From positions 88,484 through 152,483 of the forward strand of contig JARLJU010000204.1 in assembly GCA_031291055.1 (NCBI GenBank): a DNA stretch of 64,000 bases, read 5' to 3'. Position numbers and translations under genes: made by a program. This document shows positions 28,028 through 37,623 of this stretch, in pieces (position 1 is the first letter of the stretch; every line of letters begins with the position of its first letter). The DNA comes from Rudaea sp. (GTDB taxonomy: Bacteria; Pseudomonadota; Gammaproteobacteria; Xanthomonadales; Rhodanobacteraceae). The notes under the pieces are model-generated. The model worked only from the letters and a program-made list of their open reading frames with translations. It was not told the origin of the DNA and made no database searches.

Positions 28028-28062
28028 GCGCAATGCCACATTGTGGAAAAGGATGTAGCCAC

Positions 28063-28102
28063 AAAAAAATGCCCCGGAAGCTTAGGGGGAAGCTTCCGGG
28101 GC
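28063..28102 (-). terminator. terminator of the sX13-like RNA
   Basis: A perfect 13-bp stem GCCCCGGAAGCTT/AAGCTTCCGGGGC, 6-nt loop and T7 on the minus strand. The plus side lacks a T tract, so it is not a terminator for the SDR gene that ends at 28027. Confidence 0.9.
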
Positions 28103-28184
28103 GGGCGGAGACCGATCTGGGGAGGGACCGGGCCCCGTAGGTTCACTCAGGGAGGTGAGTGAACCAGGCGCCGTTGCGTGCACC
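28063..28184 (-). ncRNA. sX13-like small RNA with three C-rich-loop hairpins
   Basis: On the minus strand, about 270 nt after the polA stop, three hairpins occur in a row. Hairpin 1: a 10-bp perfect stem (28165-28156 with 28149-28140), loop CCTCCC. Hairpin 2: a 6-bp stem with one G-U (28131-28126 with 28117-28112), loop CCTCCCCA. Hairpin 3: a 13-bp perfect stem (28102-28090 with 28083-28071), loop CCCCCT, then T7 (28069-28063), a rho-independent end. A plausible promoter puts the 5' end near 28184, so the RNA would be about 122 nt. From memory, Xanthomonas sX13 is about 115 nt, has three stem-loops with C-rich loops that pair with G-rich mRNA sites, and lies downstream of polA. Layout and location match. 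The strand is set by the T tract. Confidence 0.82.
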
Positions 28185-28190
28185 TGACAA

Positions 28191-28220
28191 GTTAGATGGA
28201 GCGGGCTCCGTGAAGTTCAA
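28191..28220 (-). promoter_or_regulatory. candidate sRNA promoter
   Basis: Minus-strand TTGAAC (28220-28215), 18-bp spacer, TCTAAC (28196-28191). Both boxes have four or more matches to the sigma-70 consensus. The start would fall near 28184, just before hairpin 1. Confidence 0.5.
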
Positions 28221-28453
28221 GGCTTTACATCGATTTACAGGGGTCGATTCAGACGGGATTCATGCGCTTTTCAATCAAGCGTTTGCGTGCGGATCATGCG
28301 CATCGGGCATTACTTCCGGCATGTAAAGTTTTGTCGCCGCATGTTTGCGCTTTGGAAAAGCCGGGACAAGTAAAACTTCTTTCAAGCAAGCTGCCGCTCG
28401 CTCCTGCGCCGCGCGGCCCGCTTTTGGCATCGCCGACGAGCAGCCAAGAGGCT

Positions 28454-31222
28454 TCAGTGGGCCTCGTCCCAATTCATGCCCACGCCGATATCCACAACCA
28501 GAGGTACCGCGAGATCCGCCGCTGCCACCATGTGCTCGCGCACTCCGGTCTGGATTGACTCGATGCAATCCTCGTGCACTTCAAAAACAAGTTCATCGTG
28601 TACTTGCATGACCATGCGTGCGTCTGCCGGCCGCGTCTGCAGCCATGCGTCGACTGCAATCATGGCGCGCTTGATGATGTCGGCTGCCGTGCCCTGCATC
28701 GGTGCGTTGATCGCCGCGCGCTCCGCGCCTGCGCGCAGACCCTGATTGCGCGAATGGATTTCGTTCAGATAAAGGCGGCGGCCAGACAGGGTTTCGACGT
28801 AACCGTCGCGATGCGCCGCTTCGCGCGTCGTCTGCATGAAGGCCTGCACGCCGGGATAGCGTTCGAAATATCGCTGTATGTAAGTCTGCGCTTCGCCGCG
28901 CGAGATACCGAGCTGGCGTGCCAGGCCGAAGGCGCTCATGCCATACATCAGGCCGAAATTGATCGCTTTCGCCGCGCGGCGCTGATTCGAGTCCACCTGT
29001 TCCGGCGGCACGCCAAACACTTCGGCCGCGGTGGCACGATGCACGTCCTGATTGCCGTGGAACGCTGCAAGCAAGCCCGGATCTCCGGAAAGATGCGCCA
29101 TGATGCGCAGCTCGATCTGCGAATAGTCGGCGGCAAGAATCCTGTGCCCGGCGGGAGCAACGAAGGCCTGGCGGATGCGCCGGCCTTCCTCGGTGCGGAT
29201 CGGGATGTTCTGCAGGTTCGGATCGCTCGAAGACAGGCGCCCGGTCTGCGCGACGGCCTGATGGTAGCTGGTATGCACGCGCCCGCTGCGTGGATTGACC
29301 TGTTCCGGGAGTTTGTCGGTGTAGGTGGAGCGCAATTTCGCCAGCGTGCGGTAGTCCAGGATCAGACGCGGCAGTTCATGCTGATTGGCCAGGCCCTCCA
29401 GCGCTTCCTCGTTCGTCGAAGGCTGGCCCGTCGGCGTCTTCTGCGTGACCGGCAGTTTCAGTTCGTCATACAGTAAAGCCTGCAGTTGTTTTGGCGAATC
29501 CAGACTGAAGTGCCGTCCGGCCACGGCGTAGGCGCGCTGCTGCAGCTCGAGCATGCGTCGACCGAGTTCGCCGCTTTGCGCCCTCAACTTTTCTGCGTCG
29601 ATCAGGACCCCGCATTGTTCCATCCGTGCCAGCACCGGCACAAGGGGCATTTCGATGTCGGTGAACACGCTGCGCAGTCGGGGTATCGATTCCAGTTTCG
29701 GCCACAAGGCCAGATGCAGACGCAGGGTGATATCGGCATCTTCGGCGGCGTAGTCGGCGGCGCGTTGCACGTCGACCTGGGCAAACGGAATCTGCTTGGC
29801 GCCCTTGCCGCATACATCTTCGAAGTGGATGGTGTCGACGCCGAGGTATTTCTTCGCCAGCGTATCCATGTCATGGCGATTGCTGCTGGAATTCCACACG
29901 TAGGATTCCAGCATCGAGTCATAGCGCACGCCGCGCACTCCAATGCCGTAGTTAGACAACACATTCATGTCGTACTTCAGGTGCTGGCCCAGTTTGGCTT
30001 TTGTTTCATCCTCCAGAAGCGGACGCAGCGTTTCCAGCACGGCCGCACGGTCAAGTTGCGCGGGTGCGCCGGCATAATCGTGCGCCAGCGGCACATAGGC
30101 GGCGCATCCGGGCGCGACTGCGAACGACACACCGACGATCTCGGCGCGCATCGGATCGAGCCCGGTGGTCTCGCTGTCGAAAGCGATCAGCGCGGCGTTC
30201 TGCAACCTGGCCAGCCAGATTTCGAATTGCGCCTGCGTCAACACCAGTTCGTAGTCACCTTTTACGGCAAGTTCGGCGGAGGTGATCTCGACGGCAGGAT
30301 TTGCGGCGACGTTGATCGCACGCGGTGGCGCCGGCACTCGCACAGTGGATATTGCCGGCGTGTCGTTGCCGGCAACTGCATCCAGATCGCGCAAGGCGGC
30401 GTTGAATTCATAGCGTGTATACAGGTCGTGCAAGGCTGCGGTGTCGGGCTCGCGCAACTTCAGTTCGGACGGCGTGATGTCCAGCGCGACATCGGTCTTG
30501 ATCGTCGCCAGCTGCCGCGACAGCGGCAGTTGCCCCAGTGAGGCGCGGAGGCTTTCGCCGATCTTGCCGCCGATCTTGTCCGCATTGGCGATGACGGCAT
30601 CCAGGCTGCCATATTCCTGCAGCCACTTGGCGGCAGTCTTCGGCCCGCATTTGGGCACACCCGGAATATTGTCGGCGCTGTCGCCCATCAGGGCCAGATA
30701 ATCGGCGATCTGATCCGTGCGTACGCCGAATTTCGCAACCACTCCGGCTTCATCCAGCGTGGAATTGGTCATCGTATTGACCAGGGTCACATGCGCCCCG
30801 ACCAGCTGCGCAAGATCCTTGTCGCCCGTGGACACGATCACGTTGCTGCCCGCGGCGACCGCCTGCGTTGCCAGGGTGCCGATCACGTCGTCGGCTTCCA
30901 CGCCGTCGACGCGCAGGATCGGAAAGCCGAGGGCGGCAACGAGGGACAACATCGGTTCGATCTGCGCGCGCAAATCATCCGGCATCGGCGGGCGGTGCGC
31001 CTTGTAGTCGGCGAACAGCTCATCGCGGAATGTCGGGCCGCTAGCGTCCACGACGAAGGCGACAAAATCCGGTTTCGCTTTCAGTGTGGCACGCAACATG
31101 TTGACGACGCCGAACAAGGCGCCCGTGGGTTCCCCAACCCGGTTGCTCAGCGGCGGCAAGGCATGAAAGGCTCGATACAGGTAGCCGGAGCCATCGATCA
31201 GGGTAAGTGTGGGCCGAGTCAT
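28454..31222 (-). CDS. polA: DNA polymerase I
   Basis: A 922-residue family A polymerase (E. coli Pol I has 928). The 5' nuclease comes first (LIDGSGYLYRAFHALPPL; VDASGPTFRDELFADYKAHR; STGDKDLAQLV; GDSADNIPGVPKCGPKTA). The 3'-5' exonuclease looks intact (IAFDSETTGLDP, KLGQHLKYDMNVL, YAAEDADITLRLH). The polymerase domain has ILAADYSQIELRIMAHLSGD, RRAAKAINFGLMYGMSAFGL for the O helix and VMQVHDELVFEVHED for the second catalytic Asp. It fills gaps in repair and removes Okazaki primers. The promoter region is shared with the divergent DUF2782 gene; the sX13-like RNA lies just downstream. Confidence 0.97.
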   Translation of the reverse strand: MTRPTLTLIDGSGYLYRAFHALPPLSNRVGEPTGALFGVVNMLRATLKAKPDFVAFVVDASGPTFRDELFADYKAHRPPMPDDLRAQIEPMLSLVAALGFPILRVDGVEADDVIGTLATQAVAAGSNVIVSTGDKDLAQLVGAHVTLVNTMTNSTLDEAGVVAKFGVRTDQIADYLALMGDSADNIPGVPKCGPKTAAKWLQEYGSLDAVIANADKIGGKIGESLRASLGQLPLSRQLATIKTDVALDITPSELKLREPDTAALHDLYTRYEFNAALRDLDAVAGNDTPAISTVRVPAPPRAINVAANPAVEITSAELAVKGDYELVLTQAQFEIWLARLQNAALIAFDSETTGLDPMRAEIVGVSFAVAPGCAAYVPLAHDYAGAPAQLDRAAVLETLRPLLEDETKAKLGQHLKYDMNVLSNYGIGVRGVRYDSMLESYVWNSSSNRHDMDTLAKKYLGVDTIHFEDVCGKGAKQIPFAQVDVQRAADYAAEDADITLRLHLALWPKLESIPRLRSVFTDIEMPLVPVLARMEQCGVLIDAEKLRAQSGELGRRMLELQQRAYAVAGRHFSLDSPKQLQALLYDELKLPVTQKTPTGQPSTNEEALEGLANQHELPRLILDYRTLAKLRSTYTDKLPEQVNPRSGRVHTSYHQAVAQTGRLSSSDPNLQNIPIRTEEGRRIRQAFVAPAGHRILAADYSQIELRIMAHLSGDPGLLAAFHGNQDVHRATAAEVFGVPPEQVDSNQRRAAKAINFGLMYGMSAFGLARQLGISRGEAQTYIQRYFERYPGVQAFMQTTREAAHRDGYVETLSGRRLYLNEIHSRNQGLRAGAERAAINAPMQGTAADIIKRAMIAVDAWLQTRPADARMVMQVHDELVFEVHEDCIESIQTGVREHMVAAADLAVPLVVDIGVGMNWDEAH

Positions 31223-31368
31223 GGGGCGGGCATTGGCGTGGGACGGCGAGCTTGGGCCAGCGCCGCGCGTTTTGCAACGAATCGGCCGTCTTTAGCGTCA
31301 AGTCAGGATGACGGGGTGAGGATTGGCGGAGCGCTCTGCTATGCTCGTTGCAACCATGGAGGTGACTC

Positions 31369-31902
31369 ATGAAACCAGTTCCGCTGTCGAACGTCCCGAT
31401 GTCGAAAATCATGCTGTCGATGTCGTTCGTCCTGGCCATGACGGGAGCCGTCGCCGCGCAGGATCGCGGCGCCCAGGCTGGCTCCGCAACAACGGCAGTA
31501 CCGCCGGTTCAGGCGCCGCCGGGGCTGGATGATCCGGGTCTGAAGCCAGGCGGCCCGGCCGTCGCATTGCCGACGCCCGAGGCGCAGGCAAAGGCCGCCG
31601 TCGAAGACACCCGGACCAACCCGACGCCGAAGCCGGCGGATAGTCCGGGACTGCCGCCCGATGTGCAGGCCGCCGCCAACGCTGCCGAGCTGCCCGTGGT
31701 CACCGTGCGCCAGCAGGGCAACGAGACGGTCGAGGAGTACCGCAAACATGGCCAGCTGGTTTTCGTTCGCGTGCTGTCCGATCACGGACCGGCTCGCTAC
31801 TACGTCGACAACCCGTCGGATGTACCGCCGAGCATGCAACAGCTTTCCGGCCCGTCCGGCGTGGTGCAGCCGGTGTACTACAAGTTGTTTGAATGGAAAT
31901 AG
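31369..31902 (+). CDS. DUF2782-family secreted protein
   Basis: This 177-residue protein has a signal peptide (MLSMSFVLAMTGAVAAQ). A long Pro/Ala-rich low-complexity linker follows (about residues 30-100). The C-terminal domain is VVTVRQQGNETVEEYRKHGQ, RVLSDHGPARYYVDNP and VVQPVYYKLFEWK, the DUF2782 pattern. Proteins of this kind sit beside polA in Xanthomonadales; function unknown. A strong GGAGGTGA precedes the ATG. It ends 7 nt from the convergent AMP-ligase gene. Confidence 0.88.
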   Translation: MKPVPLSNVPMSKIMLSMSFVLAMTGAVAAQDRGAQAGSATTAVPPVQAPPGLDDPGLKPGGPAVALPTPEAQAKAAVEDTRTNPTPKPADSPGLPPDVQAAANAAELPVVTVRQQGNETVEEYRKHGQLVFVRVLSDHGPARYYVDNPSDVPPSMQQLSGPSGVVQPVYYKLFEWK

Positions 31903-31909
31903 AGGCTGT

Positions 31910-33268
31910 TCACGGCTCGCGGCCCAGCGCCGCGAGCAACGCGCTGCGCGGTAATTTTCCCGCGCGGTTGCGCGGCAGTTGGCTCACCAGACGCAGCGGT
32001 CGCGGCAGAAACACGGGATCCACGGCGGCGCGCAGCGCGGTCAGGATATGGGTTTCGACAACACCGTCGGCGACCGCCAGCGCAGCCAGCCTGCCGACAC
32101 CGTTCGCGTCGGCATCGAGCTGGAAAACCACGCCATCGACCACGCCCGGGATTGCCAGCAGGCGGCGCGTCAGGTCGCCCAGGGATGCGCGCTTGCCCGC
32201 TATCTCGAGCAGATCGCCATTGCGGCCGCGCAGCATGAAGCATCGCGACGGCAACAGTTCCACAATGTCGTGCAACAGCGTGGGTGCGGAGAAATACGGA
32301 GCGCTGACCAAGGTGCCATCCGGTTGCGGCTGCAGCTCGACGCCGGGATAAAGGTGCCATGCCTGTTCATGCGCCGTGCGTCGGTGCGCAATCACACAGG
32401 TTTCGGTTGAGCCGAAAAGTTCGATTACGTGCGTGGCGTGGCGCTGCTCGGCAAGTTCGGCCAGGCCGCTTTCAAGCGGCGCCGTTGCCGAGATGATCGC
32501 AGCCAGCGGCGGCAGCGAAATATTTTCCTGCATCAATGCGCGCAAATGGAACGGTGTGGTGACGAGCATGCGTGGCGCCGGCACGTCCGCCAATGCGTGG
32601 GCGACGTCGCCCGGGAAGAAGGGATGTCCTGTATGGATCGCGGCGCGACTGCACAAGGGCAGCAGGATCGACAGCTCTAGTCCGTACATGTGTTGCGGCG
32701 GAACCGTGGCAACGATATTCGGCGCAATTTCATCCCGGCAAAGCAGTCGCGTGTTCAGCGCACTGCTGGCAAGCAGCGCACGCCACGTCTTCGGATTCGC
32801 CTTCGGCGCGCCGGTCGAGCCCGAGGTGAACCCGATGGCGGCGATCTGATCAAGCGCAATCTCCGGCATGTTCGGCGGCAACGATTCCACATTGTTGCAA
32901 AGTGGAGGAATCCGGAAGAAGCGCGGCGGCGGGGGGTCAAGCGCCCGTTCGCAAAGCACGCGGCTGTATGGATAGGCCTGCATCACTTCGGCGATCGCTT
33001 GCGGCGTGCGGGAAGGCGGCAGCAGGTTTGTCTGTCCGGCCACAGCCACTGCGCAGAAGGCGACCAGAAACCGGTAACGATCCTCGCAAAGATTGACCAC
33101 GAATTCACCGTCGGGCAACTCGGCAGCCAGCGCCAGGACCTCGGCGATGAAATCATGCGCCGCGACGGCTCTGCCTTCGCGCGACGCGATCGCTCGCGCG
33201 AGGTCCGCATCGGCCAGCAGCGGAGCCGATGGCGCGGACGCTTTTCCCGCTTTGATTATTGCCGACAC
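31910..33268 (-). CDS. AMP-binding acyl-CoA/aryl-CoA ligase-like enzyme
   Basis: A 452-residue adenylate-forming enzyme, short for the family (500-600 aa). AMP motif A3 is FTSGSTGAPKANPKTW; A5 is ELFGSTETCVIAHRR; A7/A8 covers RGRNGDLLEIAGKRASLGDL; A10 is LPRNRAGKLPRSALLAAL with the catalytic Lys. It should activate a carboxylate with ATP. The substrate is unknown; aryl-acid ligases of xanthomonadin/aryl-polyene pathways are similar in size, but no such cluster is visible here. GTG 33268 is the likely start. Confidence 0.85.
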   Translation of the reverse strand: MSAIIKAGKASAPSAPLLADADLARAIASREGRAVAAHDFIAEVLALAAELPDGEFVVNLCEDRYRFLVAFCAVAVAGQTNLLPPSRTPQAIAEVMQAYPYSRVLCERALDPPPPRFFRIPPLCNNVESLPPNMPEIALDQIAAIGFTSGSTGAPKANPKTWRALLASSALNTRLLCRDEIAPNIVATVPPQHMYGLELSILLPLCSRAAIHTGHPFFPGDVAHALADVPAPRMLVTTPFHLRALMQENISLPPLAAIISATAPLESGLAELAEQRHATHVIELFGSTETCVIAHRRTAHEQAWHLYPGVELQPQPDGTLVSAPYFSAPTLLHDIVELLPSRCFMLRGRNGDLLEIAGKRASLGDLTRRLLAIPGVVDGVVFQLDADANGVGRLAALAVADGVVETHILTALRAAVDPVFLPRPLRLVSQLPRNRAGKLPRSALLAALGREP

Positions 33269-33291
33269 CTTGCCCCCATCATGCCTGCGGT

Positions 33292-33843
33292 TCAGTTTCG
33301 CAATATCGCCCCACTGATAGCGTCGCGTATTGGCGTCGGCAGCTCAAGCCCCCCGGTTGGTCCGTCGAGGATACACGCGATCTCCGCGCCGAATGCGCAG
33401 CGCACCTGTGCTGCCGAACGTGCCGGCGCGGCGCCATGGCGATTGGCGCTGGTCGAGACCAAGGCGCCGCCAAAAGCGTGGCACAACCGGCCTGCAAGCG
33501 TATGTGCGGTAACGCGCAGAGCGATCCCGGCATGATCGCCGGCGAGCCAGTCCGGCGTGGCCGCCGAGCGCGGGAACACCCAGGTATGCGGACCTGGCCA
33601 GGTCGCGCGCGCGCGCGCGAGAGCATCCGCTGGCACGGTACCGATGAACTTTTCCACTTGGGAAAAATCTGCCGCGATCAGGAGCACGCCCTGGTCGGCC
33701 GGCCGCTGCTTCAGCGCAAACAACCGCGCGACGGCGCCTTGATTCAATGGGTCGCAGCCGAGGCCATACACAGCCTCGGTCGGATAGGCTATGACGTCGC
33801 CGGCACGTAGTGCGGCGACCGCTCCGGCGATCGCGGCGTCCAT
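33292..33843 (-). CDS. tsaC: threonylcarbamoyl-AMP synthase (TsaC/Sua5/YrdC)
   Basis: A 183-residue protein of TsaC length, starting at ATG 33843. Signature segments: VIAYPTEAVYGLGCDP, LFALKQRPADQGVLLIA (KxR substrate-binding motif), WPGPHTWVFP, GIALRVTAHTLAGRL and VSTSANRHGAAPA. The enzyme makes threonylcarbamoyl-AMP from Thr, bicarbonate and ATP for t6A37 in ANN-decoding tRNAs. The same modification system serves the tRNA-Ile2 later in the window. It starts 2 nt after the topA stop, so the two genes form an operon. Confidence 0.95.
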   Translation of the reverse strand: MDAAIAGAVAALRAGDVIAYPTEAVYGLGCDPLNQGAVARLFALKQRPADQGVLLIAADFSQVEKFIGTVPADALARARATWPGPHTWVFPRSAATPDWLAGDHAGIALRVTAHTLAGRLCHAFGGALVSTSANRHGAAPARSAAQVRCAFGAEIACILDGPTGGLELPTPIRDAISGAILRN

Positions 33844-33845
33844 GT

Positions 33846-36308
33846 TCAGGTGGTGCCGGGCGCTTTGCGTGTGCCGGTCTTCTTGGCGGTTTTCCTTGCT
33901 GGCCGTTTTTTCGCCGGTGCCTTCTTTGCCGCGGTCTTCTTGACGGCAACTGTCTTTGCCGGCGCCGCCTTCGCGGCGGTTTTGGCGGCCTTGCCGAAGC
34001 GTCCACCGCCGCGCTTGGGCTTGATCGGCGCAGCCGCCAGCAACTCGGCGCATTCGGCTTCGGTGAGTGATGCCGGTTCGCGGTCTTTCGGAATGCGCGC
34101 GTTCTTCTCGCCGTCGGTGATGTACGGACCGTAGCGTCCGTTCAGCACCTGGATCGCTCCGTCGCGGAAGCTCGCGATCAGGCGATTGCGCGCGATCTCC
34201 GCTTTCTCGTGCAGCAAGGCAACAGCCCGTGCCAGCTCGATCGTGTAGGGGTCATCTTCCGGTTTCAGTGACGCGTATACGCTGCCATGTTTCACGAACG
34301 GGCCGAAGCGGCCGATGCCGACGCTAATCGTTTCACCGTCGTCGGCCTTGCCAAGATCGCGTGGCAGTTTGAACAATTGCAGCGCATCTTCCAGCGAAAT
34401 CGTATGGATGCTCTGGCCGGGACGCAGGCTGGCGAAACGCGGCTTGTCCTCGTCGTCCTTGGTACCGATCTGCGCCATCGGGCCGTAGCGGCCGAGGCGC
34501 ACTGAGATCGGCTTGCCGGACGCCGGCTCGATGCCCAGCTCGCGAGCGCCCGTGGCTTCGGCGCGATCGACTGATTCGCTCTTCTCCGCAACCAGGGTCT
34601 TGAACGGGGTCCAGAAGCGCCGCATCAGCGGCACCCATTCCTCTTCGCCGCGGCTCACTGCATCGAGCTCGTCTTCGAGCTTGGCCGTGAAGTCGTAGTC
34701 GACATATTGGGCGAAGTGGCCGGACAGGAACTTCGCCACCGCGCGGCCGACATCGGTCGGTCGGAAACGGCGGCTGTCCAGGGTCACATATTCGCGTGCC
34801 AGCAGGGTCTGGATGATGCTGGCGTAGGTCGATGGGCGACCGATGCCGTACTCCTCGAGCGTCTTGACCAGGCTGGCTTCCGAATACCGCGGCGGTGGCT
34901 CGGTGAAATGCTGGTCGGCAAGGATGTCGGCCAGTGGCACCGCTTCGCCGATCTTCATCGCGGGCAGCTTGCGCGCCTCGTCCTCGTCGTCGGTGTTCTT
35001 CTGGTCTCGGCCTTCCTCGTAGACGGCAAGAAAACCCGGGTCGACCACGGTCGTGCCGCTGGCGCGGAACGCGGAATTGTCGCCGGCATCCAGATCCACC
35101 GACACGGTATTCAAGGTTGCGTACTGCATCTGGCTGGCGACCGCGCGTTTCCAGATCAGGTCATAAAGCTTGCGCTGGTCGTCGTTGAGGAATGCGGCAA
35201 CGCTGGCCGGCGTATGCAGCGCAGATGTCGGCCGGATCGCCTCGTGCGCTTCCTGCGCATTCTTGGATTTGGAACGGTAGAAATTCGGGGTTTCCGGCAG
35301 CGCCTTGGCGCCAAAATCGCGTGCGATGACCTTGCGCAGTTCGGCTATCGCATCGTTGCCGATATTCAGCGAATCGGTACGCATGTAGGTAATCAGGCCC
35401 ACCGTGCCTTCGGTGCCGATCGCGACGCCTTCGTACAGGCCTTGCGCCAGACGCATCGTGCGGCTGGTCGTGAAGCCGAGTTTGCGCGCGGCCTCCTGCT
35501 GCAGGGTTGACGTGGTAAACGGTGGCGAGGGGCGCCGTTTGCGCTCCTTGGACTGTACTTCGGAAACCACCAGCCTGCCTTGCGCGGATTTGAGCAGGGC
35601 GTTGCGCGCCGCGTGCGCGTCGGCGTCGTTGGTCAGGTCGAACTGTTCGAATTTCTTGCCGCGCAGCTTCAGCAGGCGCGCGGAAAAGCGCTGGTCCGGA
35701 TGCGCGCAGTCGGCTTCGATCGTCCAGTATTCGCGCGCCTTGAACGCTTCGATTTCCTCTTCGCGCTCGACGATCATGCGCAGCGCCGGTGACTGCACGC
35801 GTCCCGCGGACAGTCCGCGCTGCACCTTGCGCCACAGCACCGGCGAAAGATTGAAACCGACAAGATAGTCAAGCGCACGCCGCGCCTGCTGGGCGTTCAC
35901 CAGGTCCAGCGACAGTTCGCGCGGATTGGCCACGGCTTCCTGGATGGCGTGCGGCGTGATCTCGGAAAACACGACCCGGTGCACGGTCTTGCCCTTGAGC
36001 AGATTGCGCTCGCGCAGGATCTCGGCGATGTGCCAGGAAATGGCTTCGCCCTCGCGATCCAAGTCGGTGGCCAGATACAGGGCGTCGGCCTTGGCCGCTG
36101 CCTTGGCAATTGCATCGACATGCTTCTCATTGCGCTCAATGACCTCGTAAGCCATGGCGAAGTCGTGGTCGGTATCGACGGCGCCTTCCTTCGGTCGCAG
36201 GTCGCGCACGTGCCCGTAGGACGCCAGTACCTGAAAGTCCTTGCCGAGGTATTTGTTGATCGTCTTGGCCTTGGCAGGCGATTCGACGATAAGCAGGTTT
36301 TTCGCCAT
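33846..36308 (-). CDS. topA: DNA topoisomerase I (omega protein)
   Basis: About 820 residues from the ATG at 36308 (family start MAKNLLIVESPAKAKTI). TOPRIM domain: LIVESPAKAKTI, DLDREGEAISWHIAEIL. The active-site Tyr is in VGLITYMRTDSLNI. Domain strands HAIQEAVANPRELSLDLVNA and ALDYLVGFNLSPVLWRKV also match. Instead of zinc fingers the C-terminus has topoisomerase C-terminal repeats (SVRLGRYGPMAQIG, VGIGRFGPFVKHG, VLNGRYGPYITDG) and a Lys/Ala/Pro tail (KKTAAKKAPAKKR). This matches Xanthomonadales-type TopA. It relaxes negative supercoils and is essential. Confidence 0.97.
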   Translation of the reverse strand: MAKNLLIVESPAKAKTINKYLGKDFQVLASYGHVRDLRPKEGAVDTDHDFAMAYEVIERNEKHVDAIAKAAAKADALYLATDLDREGEAISWHIAEILRERNLLKGKTVHRVVFSEITPHAIQEAVANPRELSLDLVNAQQARRALDYLVGFNLSPVLWRKVQRGLSAGRVQSPALRMIVEREEEIEAFKAREYWTIEADCAHPDQRFSARLLKLRGKKFEQFDLTNDADAHAARNALLKSAQGRLVVSEVQSKERKRRPSPPFTTSTLQQEAARKLGFTTSRTMRLAQGLYEGVAIGTEGTVGLITYMRTDSLNIGNDAIAELRKVIARDFGAKALPETPNFYRSKSKNAQEAHEAIRPTSALHTPASVAAFLNDDQRKLYDLIWKRAVASQMQYATLNTVSVDLDAGDNSAFRASGTTVVDPGFLAVYEEGRDQKNTDDEDEARKLPAMKIGEAVPLADILADQHFTEPPPRYSEASLVKTLEEYGIGRPSTYASIIQTLLAREYVTLDSRRFRPTDVGRAVAKFLSGHFAQYVDYDFTAKLEDELDAVSRGEEEWVPLMRRFWTPFKTLVAEKSESVDRAEATGARELGIEPASGKPISVRLGRYGPMAQIGTKDDEDKPRFASLRPGQSIHTISLEDALQLFKLPRDLGKADDGETISVGIGRFGPFVKHGSVYASLKPEDDPYTIELARAVALLHEKAEIARNRLIASFRDGAIQVLNGRYGPYITDGEKNARIPKDREPASLTEAECAELLAAAPIKPKRGGGRFGKAAKTAAKAAPAKTVAVKKTAAKKAPAKKRPARKTAKKTGTRKAPGTT

Positions 36309-36465
36309 GAAAGATTCCATTGCCGCGCCACCGCCCAGGCCATCAGCGTCGTCGCGTCGAGCACGAATTGAGTCGCAAGATGGGCGCGATTGCCGCGGCG
36401 CCCTTATTTCAGTGTGGCCACAGAGCCGGGCGTGCTGTCAAGCCGACCGGTCCTTGGCACAGGCC

Positions 36466-37587
36466 TCAGCGTTGTGCACAACGACCATTTTCGCTGACGA
36501 TGCCGTCGAGCTCCAGCACCAGCAACATCGACGACAAGGCCGACGCCGGCAGTCCCGTGCGTTCGACCAACTCATCCATCGTTGCAGGCGCGGCAGTCAT
36601 TGCGGCAAGCAGGCGCGAATAGTCCGGGTCATGCGCGTAGCTTGAAGTCGCAGCGCGCATGGGCGCCTCGGGAAGAGTCAAGCGCTGGCGCAGACTGTCG
36701 GCCAGAGCCGTGCCCATGCCGTGCAATTCGTTCAGCACTTCGTCGGCGGTTTCGATCAGTTTCGCTCCGTCGCGGATCAGTTTGTGGCAGCCGCGCGCGA
36801 GCGGACTATGGATAGAGCCGGGCAGGGCAAACACTTCATGGCCTTGTTCGGCGGCGAAGCGTGCCGTGATCAGCGAACCGGAATTCAAACTTGCCTCGAT
36901 CACCAGCGTGCCCAGGCTCATGCCCGCGATGATGCGGTTGCGACGCGGGAAATGTTCGGGTTTGCCCGCGGTGCCGGGGGGAAATTCGGTGACCAGCGCG
37001 CCGTTGGCGACAATGCGTGCGGCCAAATCCTCGTGCTGGCGTGGATATATCAGGTCCGGGCCGGTGCCGAGCACAGCGATCGTGACGCCGCCTGCATCCA
37101 GCGCCGCCGCGTGCGCCGCACCGTCGATGCCCTCGGCCAGACCGCTGGTGATGACGTTGCCGGACTGCACGAAAGCCTTGGCGAAACTGCGCGCATTGGC
37201 CAGCCCTGCGGCGCTGGCGCTGCGCGCTCCGACAATGGCGATCTGCGCCGCCCATAAATGGGTCGGATCACCGCTGACAAACAGCGCCGCGGGTGCATTG
37301 TGCACATTGCGCAAAAGTGGCGGGTAGTCGGCGCCATCCCAAACCAGCAGATGATGGTCGCGGTGCTGGAGCCAGGCCAGGTCGCGCTCGATCAGGGCCC
37401 GGTCGGGAGCAGCAAGCCACATGCGGGCCGCCTCGGGAATGCGCGATTCGCCGCGCGCATCGCGGACGATCGCCGAGGCGCTACCGTGCCGGCCGAGCAG
37501 TTCCCGCAGACCCATGCTGCCAACTCCGGGTGCGCGCAACAGAAGCAGCCAGGCGCTAGCCTGCTCGTCGGGTAGATCGATGGGCAT
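36466..37587 (-). CDS. dprA: DNA-processing protein DprA
   Basis: A 373-residue DprA/Smf protein. An N-terminal SAM-like region (LLLLRAPGVGSMGLRELLG) precedes the Rossmann fold with AIVGARSASAAGLANARSFA, SGLAEGIDGAAHAAAL, AVLGTGPDLIYPRQHEDL and FPRRNRIIAGMS, plus a C-terminal winged helix (LLAAMTAAPATMDELVERTG). DprA loads RecA onto incoming ssDNA in transformation. It lies in the conserved dprA-LysM-def neighbourhood. Confidence 0.95.
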   Translation of the reverse strand: MPIDLPDEQASAWLLLLRAPGVGSMGLRELLGRHGSASAIVRDARGESRIPEAARMWLAAPDRALIERDLAWLQHRDHHLLVWDGADYPPLLRNVHNAPAALFVSGDPTHLWAAQIAIVGARSASAAGLANARSFAKAFVQSGNVITSGLAEGIDGAAHAAALDAGGVTIAVLGTGPDLIYPRQHEDLAARIVANGALVTEFPPGTAGKPEHFPRRNRIIAGMSLGTLVIEASLNSGSLITARFAAEQGHEVFALPGSIHSPLARGCHKLIRDGAKLIETADEVLNELHGMGTALADSLRQRLTLPEAPMRAATSSYAHDPDYSRLLAAMTAAPATMDELVERTGLPASALSSMLLVLELDGIVSENGRCAQR

Positions 37588-37623
37588 CGGCTTACTTTAA
37601 CTCCATGGCGCGCATGCATAAAC

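Noticed and set aside
28071..28102. The 13-bp hairpin as a terminator of the plus-strand SDR gene
   Set aside because: No T tract follows on the plus strand; T7 is on the minus side.
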